The notes: generated by a model from the letters alone, not told the origin. Counted from the stretch's first letter, positions 17,695-25,660 are shown. The stretch: 64,000 nucleotides of DNA from Clostridia bacterium (GCA_017521565.1 JAFXCE010000031.1:62001-126000), one strand, 5' to 3'. Made by a program: numbers and translations.

Positions 17695-17734
17695 CTCCTT
17701 GTTTTTGATAAACTGTATTCATAAAAACAAGGAG
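17695..17734 (+). promoter_or_regulatory. Hairpin that masks the ribosome binding site of the ADP-ribosylglycohydrolase gene
   Basis: CTCCTTGTTTTT (17695-17706) and AAAAACAAGGAG (17723-17734) form a perfect 12-bp stem with a 16-base loop. The right arm contains most of the Shine-Dalgarno AAGGAGG for the ATG at 17745. In the folded mRNA the site would be hidden, which suggests translational control. No T-run follows, so it is not an ordinary terminator. Confidence 0.65.
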
Positions 17735-17744
17735 GGCTTTCATT

Positions 17745-19238
17745 ATGATCGGAGCTATTATTGGAGACATCGTTGGTTCTGTCTATGAATTCAATAACAT
17801 CAAAACAAAAGAGTTTCCGCTTTTTACGCAAAACAGCAATTTCACTGACGACACTCTGATGTCGATCGCCATTGCTAATGCCTATCTGCTATCTAAAGGT
17901 GACTGCTCTGCTTTTCACCGTGAAGTAATCCAGCAAATGCGAAGAATTGCTAGCAAACACCCCTGCCCTAAGGGCGGATACGGTGGGCGTTTTCGCAGAT
18001 GGCTTTCGAGTGCTGACCCTCGTCCCTATGGAAGCTTTGGCAACGGATCTGCCATGCGGGTATCTGCATGTGGCGACTGTGCAGACTCACTCAGCATGGC
18101 TCTAGATCTGGCAACCATGTCTGCCAATGTAACGCATAATCATCCTGAAGGTATTAGAGGTGCTCGCGCTGTCGCAGCATCGATTTATCTGGCAAAAACT
18201 GGCGAAAGCAAAGAAACAATCCGTGAATACATTTCTTCCAATTTCTATCCTCTTAATATGACAATTGAAGAAATCCGTCCCACTTACCAATTCGACGAAT
18301 CCTGTCAAGGTACTGTCCCGCAGGCAATTACCGCCTTCCTCGAATCCACGAGCTTTGAAGACGCTCTCCGTACTGCTGTCTCGCTCGGTGGCGACTGTGA
18401 TACTCTGACAGATATCACCTGTGCAATTGCCTGGCCGTTCTATGCTAGAAGCGGTGAAGATGACACAATGAATGAATTACGCAGTAAGGCTCTTTCTCTT
18501 CTTCCCGGTGAGCTGCGCCAGATTGTCATAGAATGGGAAACTCGTTATTGTGGATACGTTTCGTCTAACCTCGGATCTCCTGTTACCCCAGTAAAACCTA
18601 GCTTAACCGAATTAGTATTCATCTTGGATCGTAGCGGCTCTATGAGTGGATTGGAACAAGATACGATCGGCGGTTTCAACTCCATGATAGAAAAACAGAA
18701 GCAGGAGCCTGGGCGGACAATTATCTCTACTGTCCTTTTTGACCACGCGACTGACGTCATTCACGATCGTATTGATCTCCAGTTTATTCATCCTTTGACT
18801 GAAAAACAATACTATGTTCGCGGTTCTACAGCACTTCTGGATGCAATCGGTAGTGCGATTCACCACATTGGTAACATCCACAAATATGCTCGGCGTGAAG
18901 ATCGACCGGCGCATACGCTATTTGTCATCACAACAGATGGCATGGAGAACTCCAGTCGTCGTTACAGCAGCGATCAGGTCAAACAAATGATTCAACGCCA
19001 AAAAGAAAAATATGGCTGGGAGTTTCTCTTCCTTGGTGCAAATATTGATGCAGTTGAAACCGCAGAGCATTTTGGCATCGATGCTGATCGGACGGTTAAC
19101 TATCATTGCGACTCTGAAGGAACTCAGCTAAACTATGAAGTTATCAGCGAAGCAATTTGCTCTGTCAGATGCAGTAAGCCACTTGGTCGTGAATGGAAGA
19201 AGCGAATTGACGAAGACTTCAAATCCCGCAAAAAGTAA
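17745..19238 (+). CDS. ADP-ribosylglycohydrolase fused to a VWA domain
   Basis: Residues 1-265 are an ADP-ribosylglycohydrolase (DraG-like) domain: GAIIGDIVGS at the start, FTDDTLMS with two metal-binding Asp, and GGDCDTLTD with the second metal set. Residues 285-490 are a von Willebrand factor A domain with an intact MIDAS: DRSGSMS, the Thr of RGSTALLDAI, and TTDGMEN. The enzyme domain would cleave ADP-ribose from proteins or small molecules; the VWA domain would bind a partner through a metal ion. It follows the macro gene and precedes a 60-residue protein. The target is unknown. Confidence 0.9.
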   Translation: MIGAIIGDIVGSVYEFNNIKTKEFPLFTQNSNFTDDTLMSIAIANAYLLSKGDCSAFHREVIQQMRRIASKHPCPKGGYGGRFRRWLSSADPRPYGSFGNGSAMRVSACGDCADSLSMALDLATMSANVTHNHPEGIRGARAVAASIYLAKTGESKETIREYISSNFYPLNMTIEEIRPTYQFDESCQGTVPQAITAFLESTSFEDALRTAVSLGGDCDTLTDITCAIAWPFYARSGEDDTMNELRSKALSLLPGELRQIVIEWETRYCGYVSSNLGSPVTPVKPSLTELVFILDRSGSMSGLEQDTIGGFNSMIEKQKQEPGRTIISTVLFDHATDVIHDRIDLQFIHPLTEKQYYVRGSTALLDAIGSAIHHIGNIHKYARREDRPAHTLFVITTDGMENSSRRYSSDQVKQMIQRQKEKYGWEFLFLGANIDAVETAEHFGIDADRTVNYHCDSEGTQLNYEVISEAICSVRCSKPLGREWKKRIDEDFKSRKK

Positions 19239-19251
19239 TGGAGGTATCGTT

Positions 19252-19434
19252 ATGAAGAACAAAGACAAGACAATTATGGGTGCGGTAAAAGAATCACTTA
19301 CAAAAAGTGATCGCTATTTCAGCAAACCAACTATCGATAACGCACAGCCCACCAAAGTGGTGACAATCGCAGATATTGATGCACGAATCGCACGTAATGC
19401 GCAAACCAAGGATGCAGCCGAGGAAAACAACTAA
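19252..19434 (+). CDS. Small hypothetical protein
   Basis: A 60-residue polar protein, MKNKDKTIMGAVKESL at the start, with an acidic C-terminus (TKDAAEENN). It has no membrane segment or known motif. GGAGG lies eight bases before the ATG and the gene starts 13 bases after the stop of the hydrolase-VWA gene, so they are co-transcribed. It may be a partner for the VWA domain; that is inference from position. Confidence 0.65.
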   Translation: MKNKDKTIMGAVKESLTKSDRYFSKPTIDNAQPTKVVTIADIDARIARNAQTKDAAEENN

Positions 19435-19458
19435 TACTTTATGGCAGCCAGTTTTCTA

Positions 19459-19487
19459 TTGACGCTGGATATCTCAAGTGCTATAAT
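19459..19487 (+). promoter_or_regulatory. Promoter of the riboswitch transcript
   Basis: TTGACG (19459-19464) and TATAAT (19482-19487) are 17 bases apart. The expected start, near 19494, is just before the first conserved bases of the riboswitch. Confidence 0.8.
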
Positions 19488-19493
19488 ATCATT

Positions 19494-19585
19494 GCCTATA
19501 AAGAGTGCGCGAGGGACAAGCCCGTTGACCGCACAGCAACCTGCCAGCCGGTAAGGTGCTAAAGCTTGCCGATGGGTAGATGCGT
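19494..19585 (+). ncRNA. S-box-type (SAM-I or SAM-I/IV variant) riboswitch aptamer
   Basis: The RNA carries the S-box core in order: AAGAGUGCG, the kink-turn and loop GAGGGACAAGCCCGUUGA, GCAACC, AAGGUGCUAA and AGAU. P2 is GUGCG with CGCAC, P3 is CCUGCC with GGUAAGG around AGCC, and P4 is UUGCC with GGUAG. A long P1 could not be found by eye, which is why a SAM-I/IV variant is considered. A terminator follows directly. CCGATGGGT (19569-19577) in the aptamer can pair with ACCCGTCGG (19595-19603) of the terminator, giving a plausible antiterminator. SAM-family binding is inferred from the conserved core. Confidence 0.75.
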
Positions 19586-19591
19586 TCACAC

Positions 19592-19621
19592 AACACCCGT
19601 CGGAAACGATGGGTGTTTTTT
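19592..19621 (+). terminator. Riboswitch-controlled terminator
   Basis: AACACCCGTCG (19592-19602) pairs with CGATGGGTGTT (19607-19617) across a GAAA loop, followed by a T-run. The left arm can alternatively pair with the aptamer's 3' part, so ligand binding would favour termination before the downstream gene. Confidence 0.85.
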
Positions 19622-19663
19622 CGTCCTCTTTAGCGGCAATCATTATTACAGGAGGACGTTATC

Positions 19664-19975
19664 ATGCGTACCATTGCTGCTCTCTTGAAGAACAACCCCA
19701 AAGTCTATGTTTGTTTTGCAAGCAACACCCTCTGTCGCTATTTCCTGAAAAACGCCGAAGAAGAAGGTTTTGCTTTCGGCACCAGCGTTCTGCCAACCCA
19801 GAAAGAGCCTGACAGCGTTTTGATTCTGAAATCTGATTGGACGATCTGCTACCTGAATAGCATTTCTCAGATGGCCTTTCGCGCTAACCTTCCTATTAAC
19901 GGAGTAAACATTCCCAAGGTCGACTATGGCAAGTATCTAGCTGGCTGGGATGATTATTCCTTCAGCAAAGAATAA
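19664..19975 (+). CDS. Riboswitch-controlled small protein of unknown function
   Basis: The 103-residue protein begins MRTIAALLKNNPKVYVCFAS and has a compact mixed alpha/beta look with 'EEEGFAFG' and 'KVDYGKYLAGWDDYSF'. I recall similar proteins of about 100 residues in Clostridia, but none with a known role. GGAGG lies well before the ATG. It is the only gene directly behind the S-box-type riboswitch and terminator. It has no resemblance to methionine or SAM synthesis or transport genes, the usual S-box targets. Confidence 0.75.
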   Translation: MRTIAALLKNNPKVYVCFASNTLCRYFLKNAEEEGFAFGTSVLPTQKEPDSVLILKSDWTICYLNSISQMAFRANLPINGVNIPKVDYGKYLAGWDDYSFSKE

Positions 19976-20460
19976 TCTTAAAACACAGAACAACAATGAG
20001 CGTAAACCTTCAGACATCAGAAAAAACTTGGCGCGGAGAACACCATACTCCGCGCCAGAACTGTTTTCACTAATTCAATTAGGTATTCCAAAGAACCTAC
20101 CGTTATACATCCAGTCTCATGTCTGGGTTGCCCTAACCTTTCTAATCGACTCGTTTAGACTCTAATTAGGTCAGTTAGGTCTTTGAAGTATTCTCATATG
20201 GTTTTAGAATACATGCAAGCTAACGAAAGATTTGTCGATTACTTTGTAGTAAGCCCTTTCTGCAAAATGCAAATCCAACAAAGACTATTTCATTTGTGCA
20301 GCATCCAATCTCATAACATCGTACATTTTCAAATCAAAGATACGCATGTTATAAGGCCAGCGTGTATCGTTATTGGAACAACTTGTAACCCAGTACTCAT
20401 TCTCCATAGTATTCTTTCAGGCGTTGACTGCTTGTTCTGGCAAGTGCCGCCTTTTTTTCT
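19976..20460. other. Gene-poor AT-rich stretch in the island
   Basis: These 485 bases follow the riboswitch-controlled gene. A weak inverted repeat (TTGGCGCGGAG... with CTCCGCGCCA) at about 20028-20059 could be a terminator for that gene, though its T-run is poor. I see no convincing coding frame. Confidence 0.5.
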
Positions 20461-20724
20461 TTATCCATCAATACGATCCGCATCGTCTAAGATTATTCGG
20501 GTAGCAGATATTACGGTATGGCCAGTTCGGTAAAATGCTAAGTAACCTCCAACATAGTTGACAGGCACAGCCTCAACTGTATCTCCGGCATGTTTATGTC
20601 CACCGCGCGCTATATACTGTTTGAATCTATTATCTCGCAGGGTAACTTCAATTTCTGCATATTCATCCGTTGCAGGTGACTCTTCAACAGGTTCTGGCTC
20701 TTGAACAAAACGATCAACAGACAC
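20461..20724 (-). CDS. Hypothetical protein, possibly a remnant
   Basis: An 87-residue product with an acidic start (EPEPVEESPATDEYAEIEV) followed by a compact segment 'LRDNRFKQYIARGGHKHAGDTV...VNYVGGYLAFYRTGHTVI'. The composition looks like a real protein, but the first codon is GTG without a ribosome binding site and an in-frame stop lies just upstream, so it may be the tail of a larger lost gene. No family recognised. Confidence 0.35.
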   Translation of the reverse strand: MSVDRFVQEPEPVEESPATDEYAEIEVTLRDNRFKQYIARGGHKHAGDTVEAVPVNYVGGYLAFYRTGHTVISATRIILDDADRIDG

Positions 20725-20799
20725 CTGAAACTTATTATGTCAGCTATTCTTACTAAGTATTTCAGCACATACGCTTCTCTCTCAATCTGAACTACCGAA

Positions 20800-20888
20800 C
20801 CCGCGAAAGCCCCCTACTGTTCTGCGAAAGGGGTACGATCCCGCAAAAGCCCTACTGTTCCGCGAAAGGGGTACGATCCCGCGAAAGC
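20800..20888. repeat. Tandem repeat of about 39 bases, 2.3 copies
   Basis: Two near-identical units of 40 and 38 bases (20800-20839, 20840-20877) and a partial third (20878-20888) start with CCCGCGAAAGC and end GCGAAAGGGGTACGAT. Within each unit GCGAAAG recurs in both halves. The array sits about 160 bases from the 3' end of the tRNA-Gly gene. Confidence 0.8.
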
Positions 20889-20900
20889 TTCTGGAAAACA

Positions 20901-20929
20901 AAAAAAGCACCCGGCAATAAGCCGAGTGC
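20901..20929 (-). terminator. Second terminator downstream of tRNA-Gly
   Basis: On the minus strand GCACTCGGC-TTATT-GCCGGGTGC (one mismatch) is followed by TTTTTT. It backs up the terminator at 21006-21041. Confidence 0.65.
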
Positions 20930-21005
20930 GTACCATATTCTGCTATTTTTGGGCAAACGTAGGCCCTTTTATCCCTTTTTACGCTCAAAAACTCGAAAAT
21001 ACATA

Positions 21006-21041
21006 AAAAAAGAACGAGCATTCTATCAAAATGCTCGTTCA
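21006..21041 (-). terminator. Terminator of tRNA-Gly
   Basis: On the minus strand an 11-bp stem (GAACGAGCATT with AATGCTCGTTC) is followed by TTTTTTTATG, five bases after the tRNA 3' end. Confidence 0.85.
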
Positions 21042-21045
21042 AACA

Positions 21046-21120
21046 TGGAGCGGTAGACGAGATTCGGACTCGCGACATCCACCTTGGCAAGGTGGCACTC
21101 TACCACTGAGCTACTACCGC
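21046..21120 (-). tRNA. tRNA-Gly(GCC)
   Basis: The minus strand folds into a standard cloverleaf: acceptor GCGGTAG with CTACCGC, anticodon stem CACCT/AGGTG with loop carrying GCC, T-arm with TCCGAAT, and an encoded CCA end. The anticodon GCC reads GGC. The 3' end faces the accessory island, the orientation expected if the island entered at this tRNA, but no repeated copy of the 3' end was found on the far side. Confidence 0.95.
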
Positions 21121-21230
21121 ATCGCTCATCAACGTAGAGTATTATACATCAATGCACCAGATTTGTCAACATCTTTTTTCAAAAAATACGGGAGGAACAA
21201 CGCCCCCCGTATATCTCCACATTTTTCGCT

Positions 21231-21830
21231 TTACATTTCCCGGCGGCCCTCGATGGCCTTGGCAAGCGTGACTTCGTCGGTATACTCCAGATCGCCGCCA
21301 ACCGGCAAACCATGCGCAATACGCGTAACAAGGATGCCCATGGGCTTGAGCAGACGCGCGATGTAGCTCGCCGTTGCTTCGCCTTCAATATCGGGATTCG
21401 TGGCGAGGATAACCTCCTTCACGTCCTCCGTTCCAACTCGGGCAAGCAGCTCGCGAATCCGAATGTCCTCCGGACCGATGCCCTCCATGGGTGAGATCGT
21501 GCCATGGAGTACATGATAGGTACCCTTGAAATCGCGCATACGTTCCATCGCCGCAACGTCGCGCGGATCCTTCACCACGCAGAGCACGCCGTTATGGCGG
21601 CGCTCATCGCTGCAGATCGGGCATGGATCCTCCACGGTATAATTGCCGCAGCAGGAGCAGTACTTCACTGCCTTCCTCCCCTGCCAGATTGCAGCAGCCA
21701 GCTCATGCACCTGATCCTCCGGCAGGGAGACGATATGATACGCCAGCCGCAGCGCGCTTTTGGCGCCGATGCCCGGCAAGCGTGAAAGCTGCTGTGCCAT
21801 TCTGGCGATGGGTTCAATCTGCGCAGCCAT
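21231..21830 (-). CDS. recR: Recombination protein RecR
   Basis: RecR works with RecF and RecO to load RecA on gapped DNA. The 199-residue protein has the N-terminal helix-hairpin-helix ([15 protein letters not shown]), a four-Cys zinc finger ([16 protein letters not shown], residues 58-73) and a Toprim domain with '[13 protein letters not shown]'. It lies directly after ybaB. The usual upstream dnaX is not here. Confidence 0.97.
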   Translation of the reverse strand: MAAQIEPIARMAQQLSRLPGIGAKSALRLAYHIVSLPEDQVHELAAAIWQGRKAVKYCSCCGNYTVEDPCPICSDERRHNGVLCVVKDPRDVAAMERMRDFKGTYHVLHGTISPMEGIGPEDIRIRELLARVGTEDVKEVILATNPDIEGEATASYIARLLKPMGILVTRIAHGLPVGGDLEYTDEVTLAKAIEGRREM

Positions 21831-21832
21831 AC

Positions 21833-22168
21833 TTAGAACATGCCGCCCATGCCGCCGCCGATCTTGTTCATCTCAGCCTCGCGGGTCTCTTCGCCCTTCT
21901 TGAGCGCATCGTTGACCGCCGCGACGATCATGTCCTGCAGCATTTCGACATCATCCGGATCAACCGCATCAGGCTGAATCGTAAGCGCAAGCAGCTGACG
22001 CTTGCCGCTGACCTTGCAGCAGACCGCGCCGCCGCCGGCCGTGCCTTCATACTCGCGCGCGTCGAGTTCTTCCTGCTTAGCCATCATCTGCTGCTGCATC
22101 TTCTGCGCCTGACGCATGAGCTGCTGCATATTGCCTCCCGGAATGCCGGGGAAACCGCCTCTTGCCAT
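21833..22168 (-). CDS. YbaB/EbfC nucleoid-associated protein
   Basis: A 111-residue DNA-binding protein of the YbaB/EbfC family. Its middle part '[25 protein letters not shown]' and '[20 protein letters not shown]' are characteristic. The N-terminus is Gly-rich ([11 protein letters not shown]). It sits two bases upstream of recR, as in most bacteria, and follows a good AGGAGG. Confidence 0.94.
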   Translation of the reverse strand: MARGGFPGIPGGNMQQLMRQAQKMQQQMMAKQEELDAREYEGTAGGGAVCCKVSGKRQLLALTIQPDAVDPDDVEMLQDMIVAAVNDALKKGEETREAEMNKIGGGMGGMF

Positions 22169-22368
22169 TTGAAATTCCTCCTGAAATAAAAAATCATCAT
22201 AAGCGATTATACACCATTCAAGCGGAATTGAAAAGAAGAAAAAGCGCCCTGCACGTTTAAATGCGCAAAGAATGCTGTCATTCCCATGGAACGTATGACG
22301 AAAACTGTCAGGATATGAAATCCTCCATCGGTCACACTAAGCGCGAACCGAATGGAGGTGAAAAAGAA

Positions 22369-22584
22369 ATGGCGAGCAATTCCTCTGGCAATCGCATCAA
22401 CGTGCCGCAGGCAAAGGGCGCGCTCAACAACATGAAGTATGAGATCGCGCGCGAGCTGGGTGTGAACCTGAAGCAGGGCTACAACGGCGAACTGACTTCA
22501 CGCGAAGCAGGTTCTGTCGGCGGCTACATGGTCAAGCGCCTTGTCGAACAGGCTGAGCAGCAGATGGCTTCCCAGGGCATGTAA
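22369..22584 (+). CDS. Alpha/beta-type small acid-soluble spore protein
   Basis: A 71-residue SASP that coats and protects DNA in the dormant spore. It has the two family signatures: 'KYEIARELGVNL' with the germination protease site region, and 'GSVGGYMVKRLVEQAE'. The frame is open earlier, but GGAGGTG is eight bases before the ATG at 22369. The second SASP gene follows 47 bases later. Confidence 0.95.
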   Translation: MASNSSGNRINVPQAKGALNNMKYEIARELGVNLKQGYNGELTSREAGSVGGYMVKRLVEQAEQQMASQGM

Positions 22585-22631
22585 TCATTCTGCGCAATGC
22601 GCAACTCAATGATGAAAGGGGATTTCTTCCT

Positions 22632-22943
22632 ATGTATCAGAACATGAACCAGAATGCGAATCAGAGCATGAATCAGAATGCAAATGTGGGCATGAACCAG
22701 AATGCCGGTCAGGGCATGAACACGCAGAGCCAGAACAATTCCGGCCGCAGCAACCGCACCGTCGTCCCGGAGGCAAAAGGCGCGCTGAACCAGATGAAAT
22801 ATGAAATTGCCTCTGAGCTGGGTATCAATCTCAAGCAGGGCTACAATGGCGATCTTCCCTCCCGTCAGGCAGGCTATATCGGCGGATACATGACCAAGCG
22901 CCTCGTCGAGCAGGCTGAACGCGCGATGAGCGGTCAGGCGTAA
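22632..22943 (+). CDS. Alpha/beta-type SASP with Asn/Gln/Met-rich N-terminal extension
   Basis: The C-terminal 60 residues are a normal alpha/beta SASP ('KYEIASELGINLKQGYNG', 'GYIGGYMTKRLVEQAE'). The first 42 residues are an unusual low-complexity repeat of M-N-Q-N-A/x units. The repeat makes this 103-residue protein longer than typical 60-75 residue SASPs. SD GAAAGGGG. The extension probably arose by codon-repeat expansion; it could alter packing, which is inference. Confidence 0.92.
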   Translation: MYQNMNQNANQSMNQNANVGMNQNAGQGMNTQSQNNSGRSNRTVVPEAKGALNQMKYEIASELGINLKQGYNGDLPSRQAGYIGGYMTKRLVEQAERAMSGQA

Positions 22944-22956
22944 CGAACAAAACAAG

Positions 22957-22989
22957 CAAAAGGGACATCCATGACGGATGCCCCTTTTA
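22957..22989 (+). terminator. Terminator of the SASP genes
   Basis: AAAAGGGACATCC pairs with GGATGCCCCTTTT, ending in a short T-run. It lies 14 bases after the second SASP stop. Confidence 0.7.
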
Positions 22990-23056
22990 TACTTGCCGGC
23001 TTCTATTCTGTTGTGTACAGCAGAGGAAATCCGAAGCGTATCCGTAAATTCGGTAT

Positions 23057-24454
23057 TCACAGATTCCATCCCGGCAGATATCGCCTGGTATTCACCAGCA
23101 TATCGCGAAGCAGCACGCTGCCCTGCAGCCTCGTAATCCTTCCAGCGACCAGCGGATCGCGCATCAGGACTTCGAGACACAAATCGTTATCATGGGCCAG
23201 CGCAGCGATGAGCGTATCTCTCTGATTCTCAACATGCGGCTGCAGAAGATGATGGATACCCTCCGGAACACTTCCTGCAAATACCGGCGCAATGGAGTCC
23301 CGGGAGAATACCGCATTGGTTTCCACAATGCAATCTCTGGGCATGTTCGCAATCTGGCCATGGGTATTGGGAATATTGACGTTGCTGACCATCCTGCCAA
23401 GGCCGCACAGCGCCTTGATCAGCAGAATGCCTTCCTCGCCGGTGGCCTTGAGTTCCACCTCACGCTTGCCAGCAACAAGCTCTGCAGATTTTTCAAGCCG
23501 CGCCTTCAGATCATTTTTGCGATAATCGACAGTCGTCAGACCGAATTTCCAGCGCTTTACCGTTTCAGGATCCTTGAGATACATCTCACCCGGCATAAAC
23601 TCCGCCAGATGACGATCCCCTGCCGCAGCAATCGCACCATAGCGGCGGAACAGATCAAACTTCACAAGATGCGCACAGTTGAACGTGGAATTTGCCCAGT
23701 TCCTGTCCGGTTCGTTATAGCCTTCATTTCCGTTCTTCTCGATAAACGCTTCATAAATCGGGAATAAATTGTGACAGCGGTAGGACGCTTTGTCAAACCA
23801 TGTAAAGTGATTGAGTCCCAGAACATTCACGTGAATGTCCTCACGTGCAATATCCTCTGCTCCCAGCGCCTGCTCCGCGATCGCCTTAAGCACCTTCTGC
23901 GTGCCAAACACCTCATGGCAGCAGCCGAACGCCTTGATTCCCGGAAACACATGATACAGCGTTCTGACGCACAGACTCATCGGGTTTGTATAATTGATCA
24001 CCCATGCCTCAGGTGCATATTCCCTGATCGCTTCGGCAATCTCCACAAACATCGGAACCGTGCGCAGAGCGCGCACCAATCCGCCGGGCCCCACGGTATC
24101 GCCGACGGACTGATAGATCCCGTAGCGCTCCGGCAAATGGACGTCGGACGCCATCTCATCAAACGTGCCTGGAAGAATCGAAATCACGACAAAGTCGACG
24201 CCTGCAAGCGCCTCTGCAAGCGATTTGGAAACCTCATACTTCCACTTGCCCACCGCTTCCGCGCGTGCAGACACCCGATTGCCGACGATCTCATTCGCCT
24301 TCGCCGCCTGCTCGTCGATATCGTAGAGGCGGATCGTACCGCTCAACGCGGGCTCCAGCGCAAGATCCGTCATAAATGTCCATGCCCAGCCGCGGGAGCC
24401 GCCGCCGATATAGGCGATTCTTACGTCAGAAACAGCATTTCCGTGATCAATCAT
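23057..24454 (-). CDS. Glycoside hydrolase family 4, probable alpha-galacturonidase
   Basis: GH4 enzymes use NAD+ and a divalent metal in a redox-assisted hydrolysis. The 465-residue protein has the N-terminal Rossmann motif AYIGGGSRGWAW, 'NYTNPM', a metal-site Cys in GCCHEVFGTQ and 'GLNHFTWF'. The CCHE version and the pectin context suggest alpha-galacturonidase (LplD-like) rather than alpha-galactosidase. It follows an MsmX-type ATPase gene with a hairpin between. There is no signal peptide, so it acts inside the cell on imported oligosaccharides. Substrate is inferred. Confidence 0.82.
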   Translation of the reverse strand: MIDHGNAVSDVRIAYIGGGSRGWAWTFMTDLALEPALSGTIRLYDIDEQAAKANEIVGNRVSARAEAVGKWKYEVSKSLAEALAGVDFVVISILPGTFDEMASDVHLPERYGIYQSVGDTVGPGGLVRALRTVPMFVEIAEAIREYAPEAWVINYTNPMSLCVRTLYHVFPGIKAFGCCHEVFGTQKVLKAIAEQALGAEDIAREDIHVNVLGLNHFTWFDKASYRCHNLFPIYEAFIEKNGNEGYNEPDRNWANSTFNCAHLVKFDLFRRYGAIAAAGDRHLAEFMPGEMYLKDPETVKRWKFGLTTVDYRKNDLKARLEKSAELVAGKREVELKATGEEGILLIKALCGLGRMVSNVNIPNTHGQIANMPRDCIVETNAVFSRDSIAPVFAGSVPEGIHHLLQPHVENQRDTLIAALAHDNDLCLEVLMRDPLVAGRITRLQGSVLLRDMLVNTRRYLPGWNL

Positions 24455-24486
24455 TCTGCTCTCTCCTTATCGCTGCTTTTGAATAA

Positions 24487-24510
24487 GCCCGCAGAATCCT
24501 TTCTGCGGGC
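24487..24510 (-). terminator. Hairpin between the ATPase and GH4 genes
   Basis: GCCCGCAG pairs with CTGCGGGC. The following minus-strand tract (TTATTC) is a weak T-run, so this may be a partial terminator or mRNA-stabilising stem rather than a full stop. Confidence 0.5.
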
Positions 24511-24541
24511 CTATCACATACACCAACCTGTATATCTGCGC

Positions 24542-25612
24542 TTACAGAACCATCTCCGTGCTGCCGTCGAACAGATAGACGCTTGAGGCCGGAATAGAGA
24601 ACACAACCTCGCTGTCCATCTGCGGCATTTCATGCGGCATCACCTTGAGAATGGCCTTCTCCTGCGCCATATCCACGTAAACATTCACGCTGTCGCCAAG
24701 CATTTCCGTCAGTTCCACGCAGCCGCGCAAGGTATAATCGCCCTCACCCAGCGCAACAGCCTCCGGCCTAAAGCCGAACACAATTTCCTTTCCCTCGTAT
24801 GCAGCCGCTTGCTCGCCAAGCTTTTTGCGAAGATCAATCCTACTCGTACCGATCTCAATGCATCCGTCCCTGAGCGTTCTTCTGATAAAATTCATAGGCG
24901 GCTCGCCGATAAAGCCCGCAACAAACATATTCGCCGGGTTAAAATACACTTCCTTGGGCGTGCCGATCTGCTGCACATAGCCATCCTTCATCACCACGAT
25001 GCGGTCCGCCATGGTCATCGCCTCTGTCTGGTCATGGGTGACATAGATGGTCGTCGCCCCCGTCTCCCGATGGATCTGCGTGATCTCCGAGCGCATGGTA
25101 ACGCGCTGCTTGGCATCAAGGTTGGACAGCGGCTCATCCATCAGGAAAATGCCCACCTTACGGATAATCGACCGGCCGACAGCCACGCGCTGACGCTGGC
25201 CGCCGGAAAGCGCGCGGGGCATGCGATCCAGATAATCCGTCAGCCCTAGAATCCTGGCTGTCTTTTGCACACGTTCGTCGATCACATCCTCGTCGATGCC
25301 CTGCAGCGACAAGCCGAATGCCAGATTATCATAGACGGTCATGTGCGGATAAAGGGCATAGCTTTGAAAAACCATCGCTACTTCGCGTTCACGCGGGCTG
25401 AGCGTATTGGCCAGCTTGCCTTCAATCAGAAACTCGCCCTTGCTGATATCCTCAAGGCCAGCAATCATGCGCAGCGTTGTCGATTTTCCGCAGCCGGAAG
25501 GGCCGACGAAAACGATGAACTCGCCTTTTTCGGCCTCCATATTGAAATCATGCACCGCATGAAAACCATTGGGATAAATCTTATTGATATTCCTGAGTGT
25601 GAGATATGCCAT
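24542..25612 (-). CDS. Carbohydrate ABC transporter ATPase (MsmX/UgpC type)
   Basis: A 356-residue ATPase that energises sugar importers; MsmX-type ATPases often serve several permeases. Walker A GPSGCGKST, signature LSGGQRQRV, Walker B IFLMDEPLSNLD and a C-terminal OB-fold domain are all present. The ATG at 25612 begins MAYLTLRNINKIYPNG and follows AAAGGGG. A second ATPase of the same kind lies at 30.4-31.5 kb. It may be the partner of the permeases at 34.9-36.8 kb. Confidence 0.93.
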   Translation of the reverse strand: MAYLTLRNINKIYPNGFHAVHDFNMEAEKGEFIVFVGPSGCGKSTTLRMIAGLEDISKGEFLIEGKLANTLSPREREVAMVFQSYALYPHMTVYDNLAFGLSLQGIDEDVIDERVQKTARILGLTDYLDRMPRALSGGQRQRVAVGRSIIRKVGIFLMDEPLSNLDAKQRVTMRSEITQIHRETGATTIYVTHDQTEAMTMADRIVVMKDGYVQQIGTPKEVYFNPANMFVAGFIGEPPMNFIRRTLRDGCIEIGTSRIDLRKKLGEQAAAYEGKEIVFGFRPEAVALGEGDYTLRGCVELTEMLGDSVNVYVDMAQEKAILKVMPHEMPQMDSEVVFSIPASSVYLFDGSTEMVL

Positions 25613-25660
25613 AGCAATACGCCCCTTTACCATAATTGATGGGCACAAGAGTACCACGAA

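Noticed and set aside
20800-20888. Possible CRISPR array
   Set aside because: The units are directly adjacent with no unique spacers, and no cas gene is in the window.
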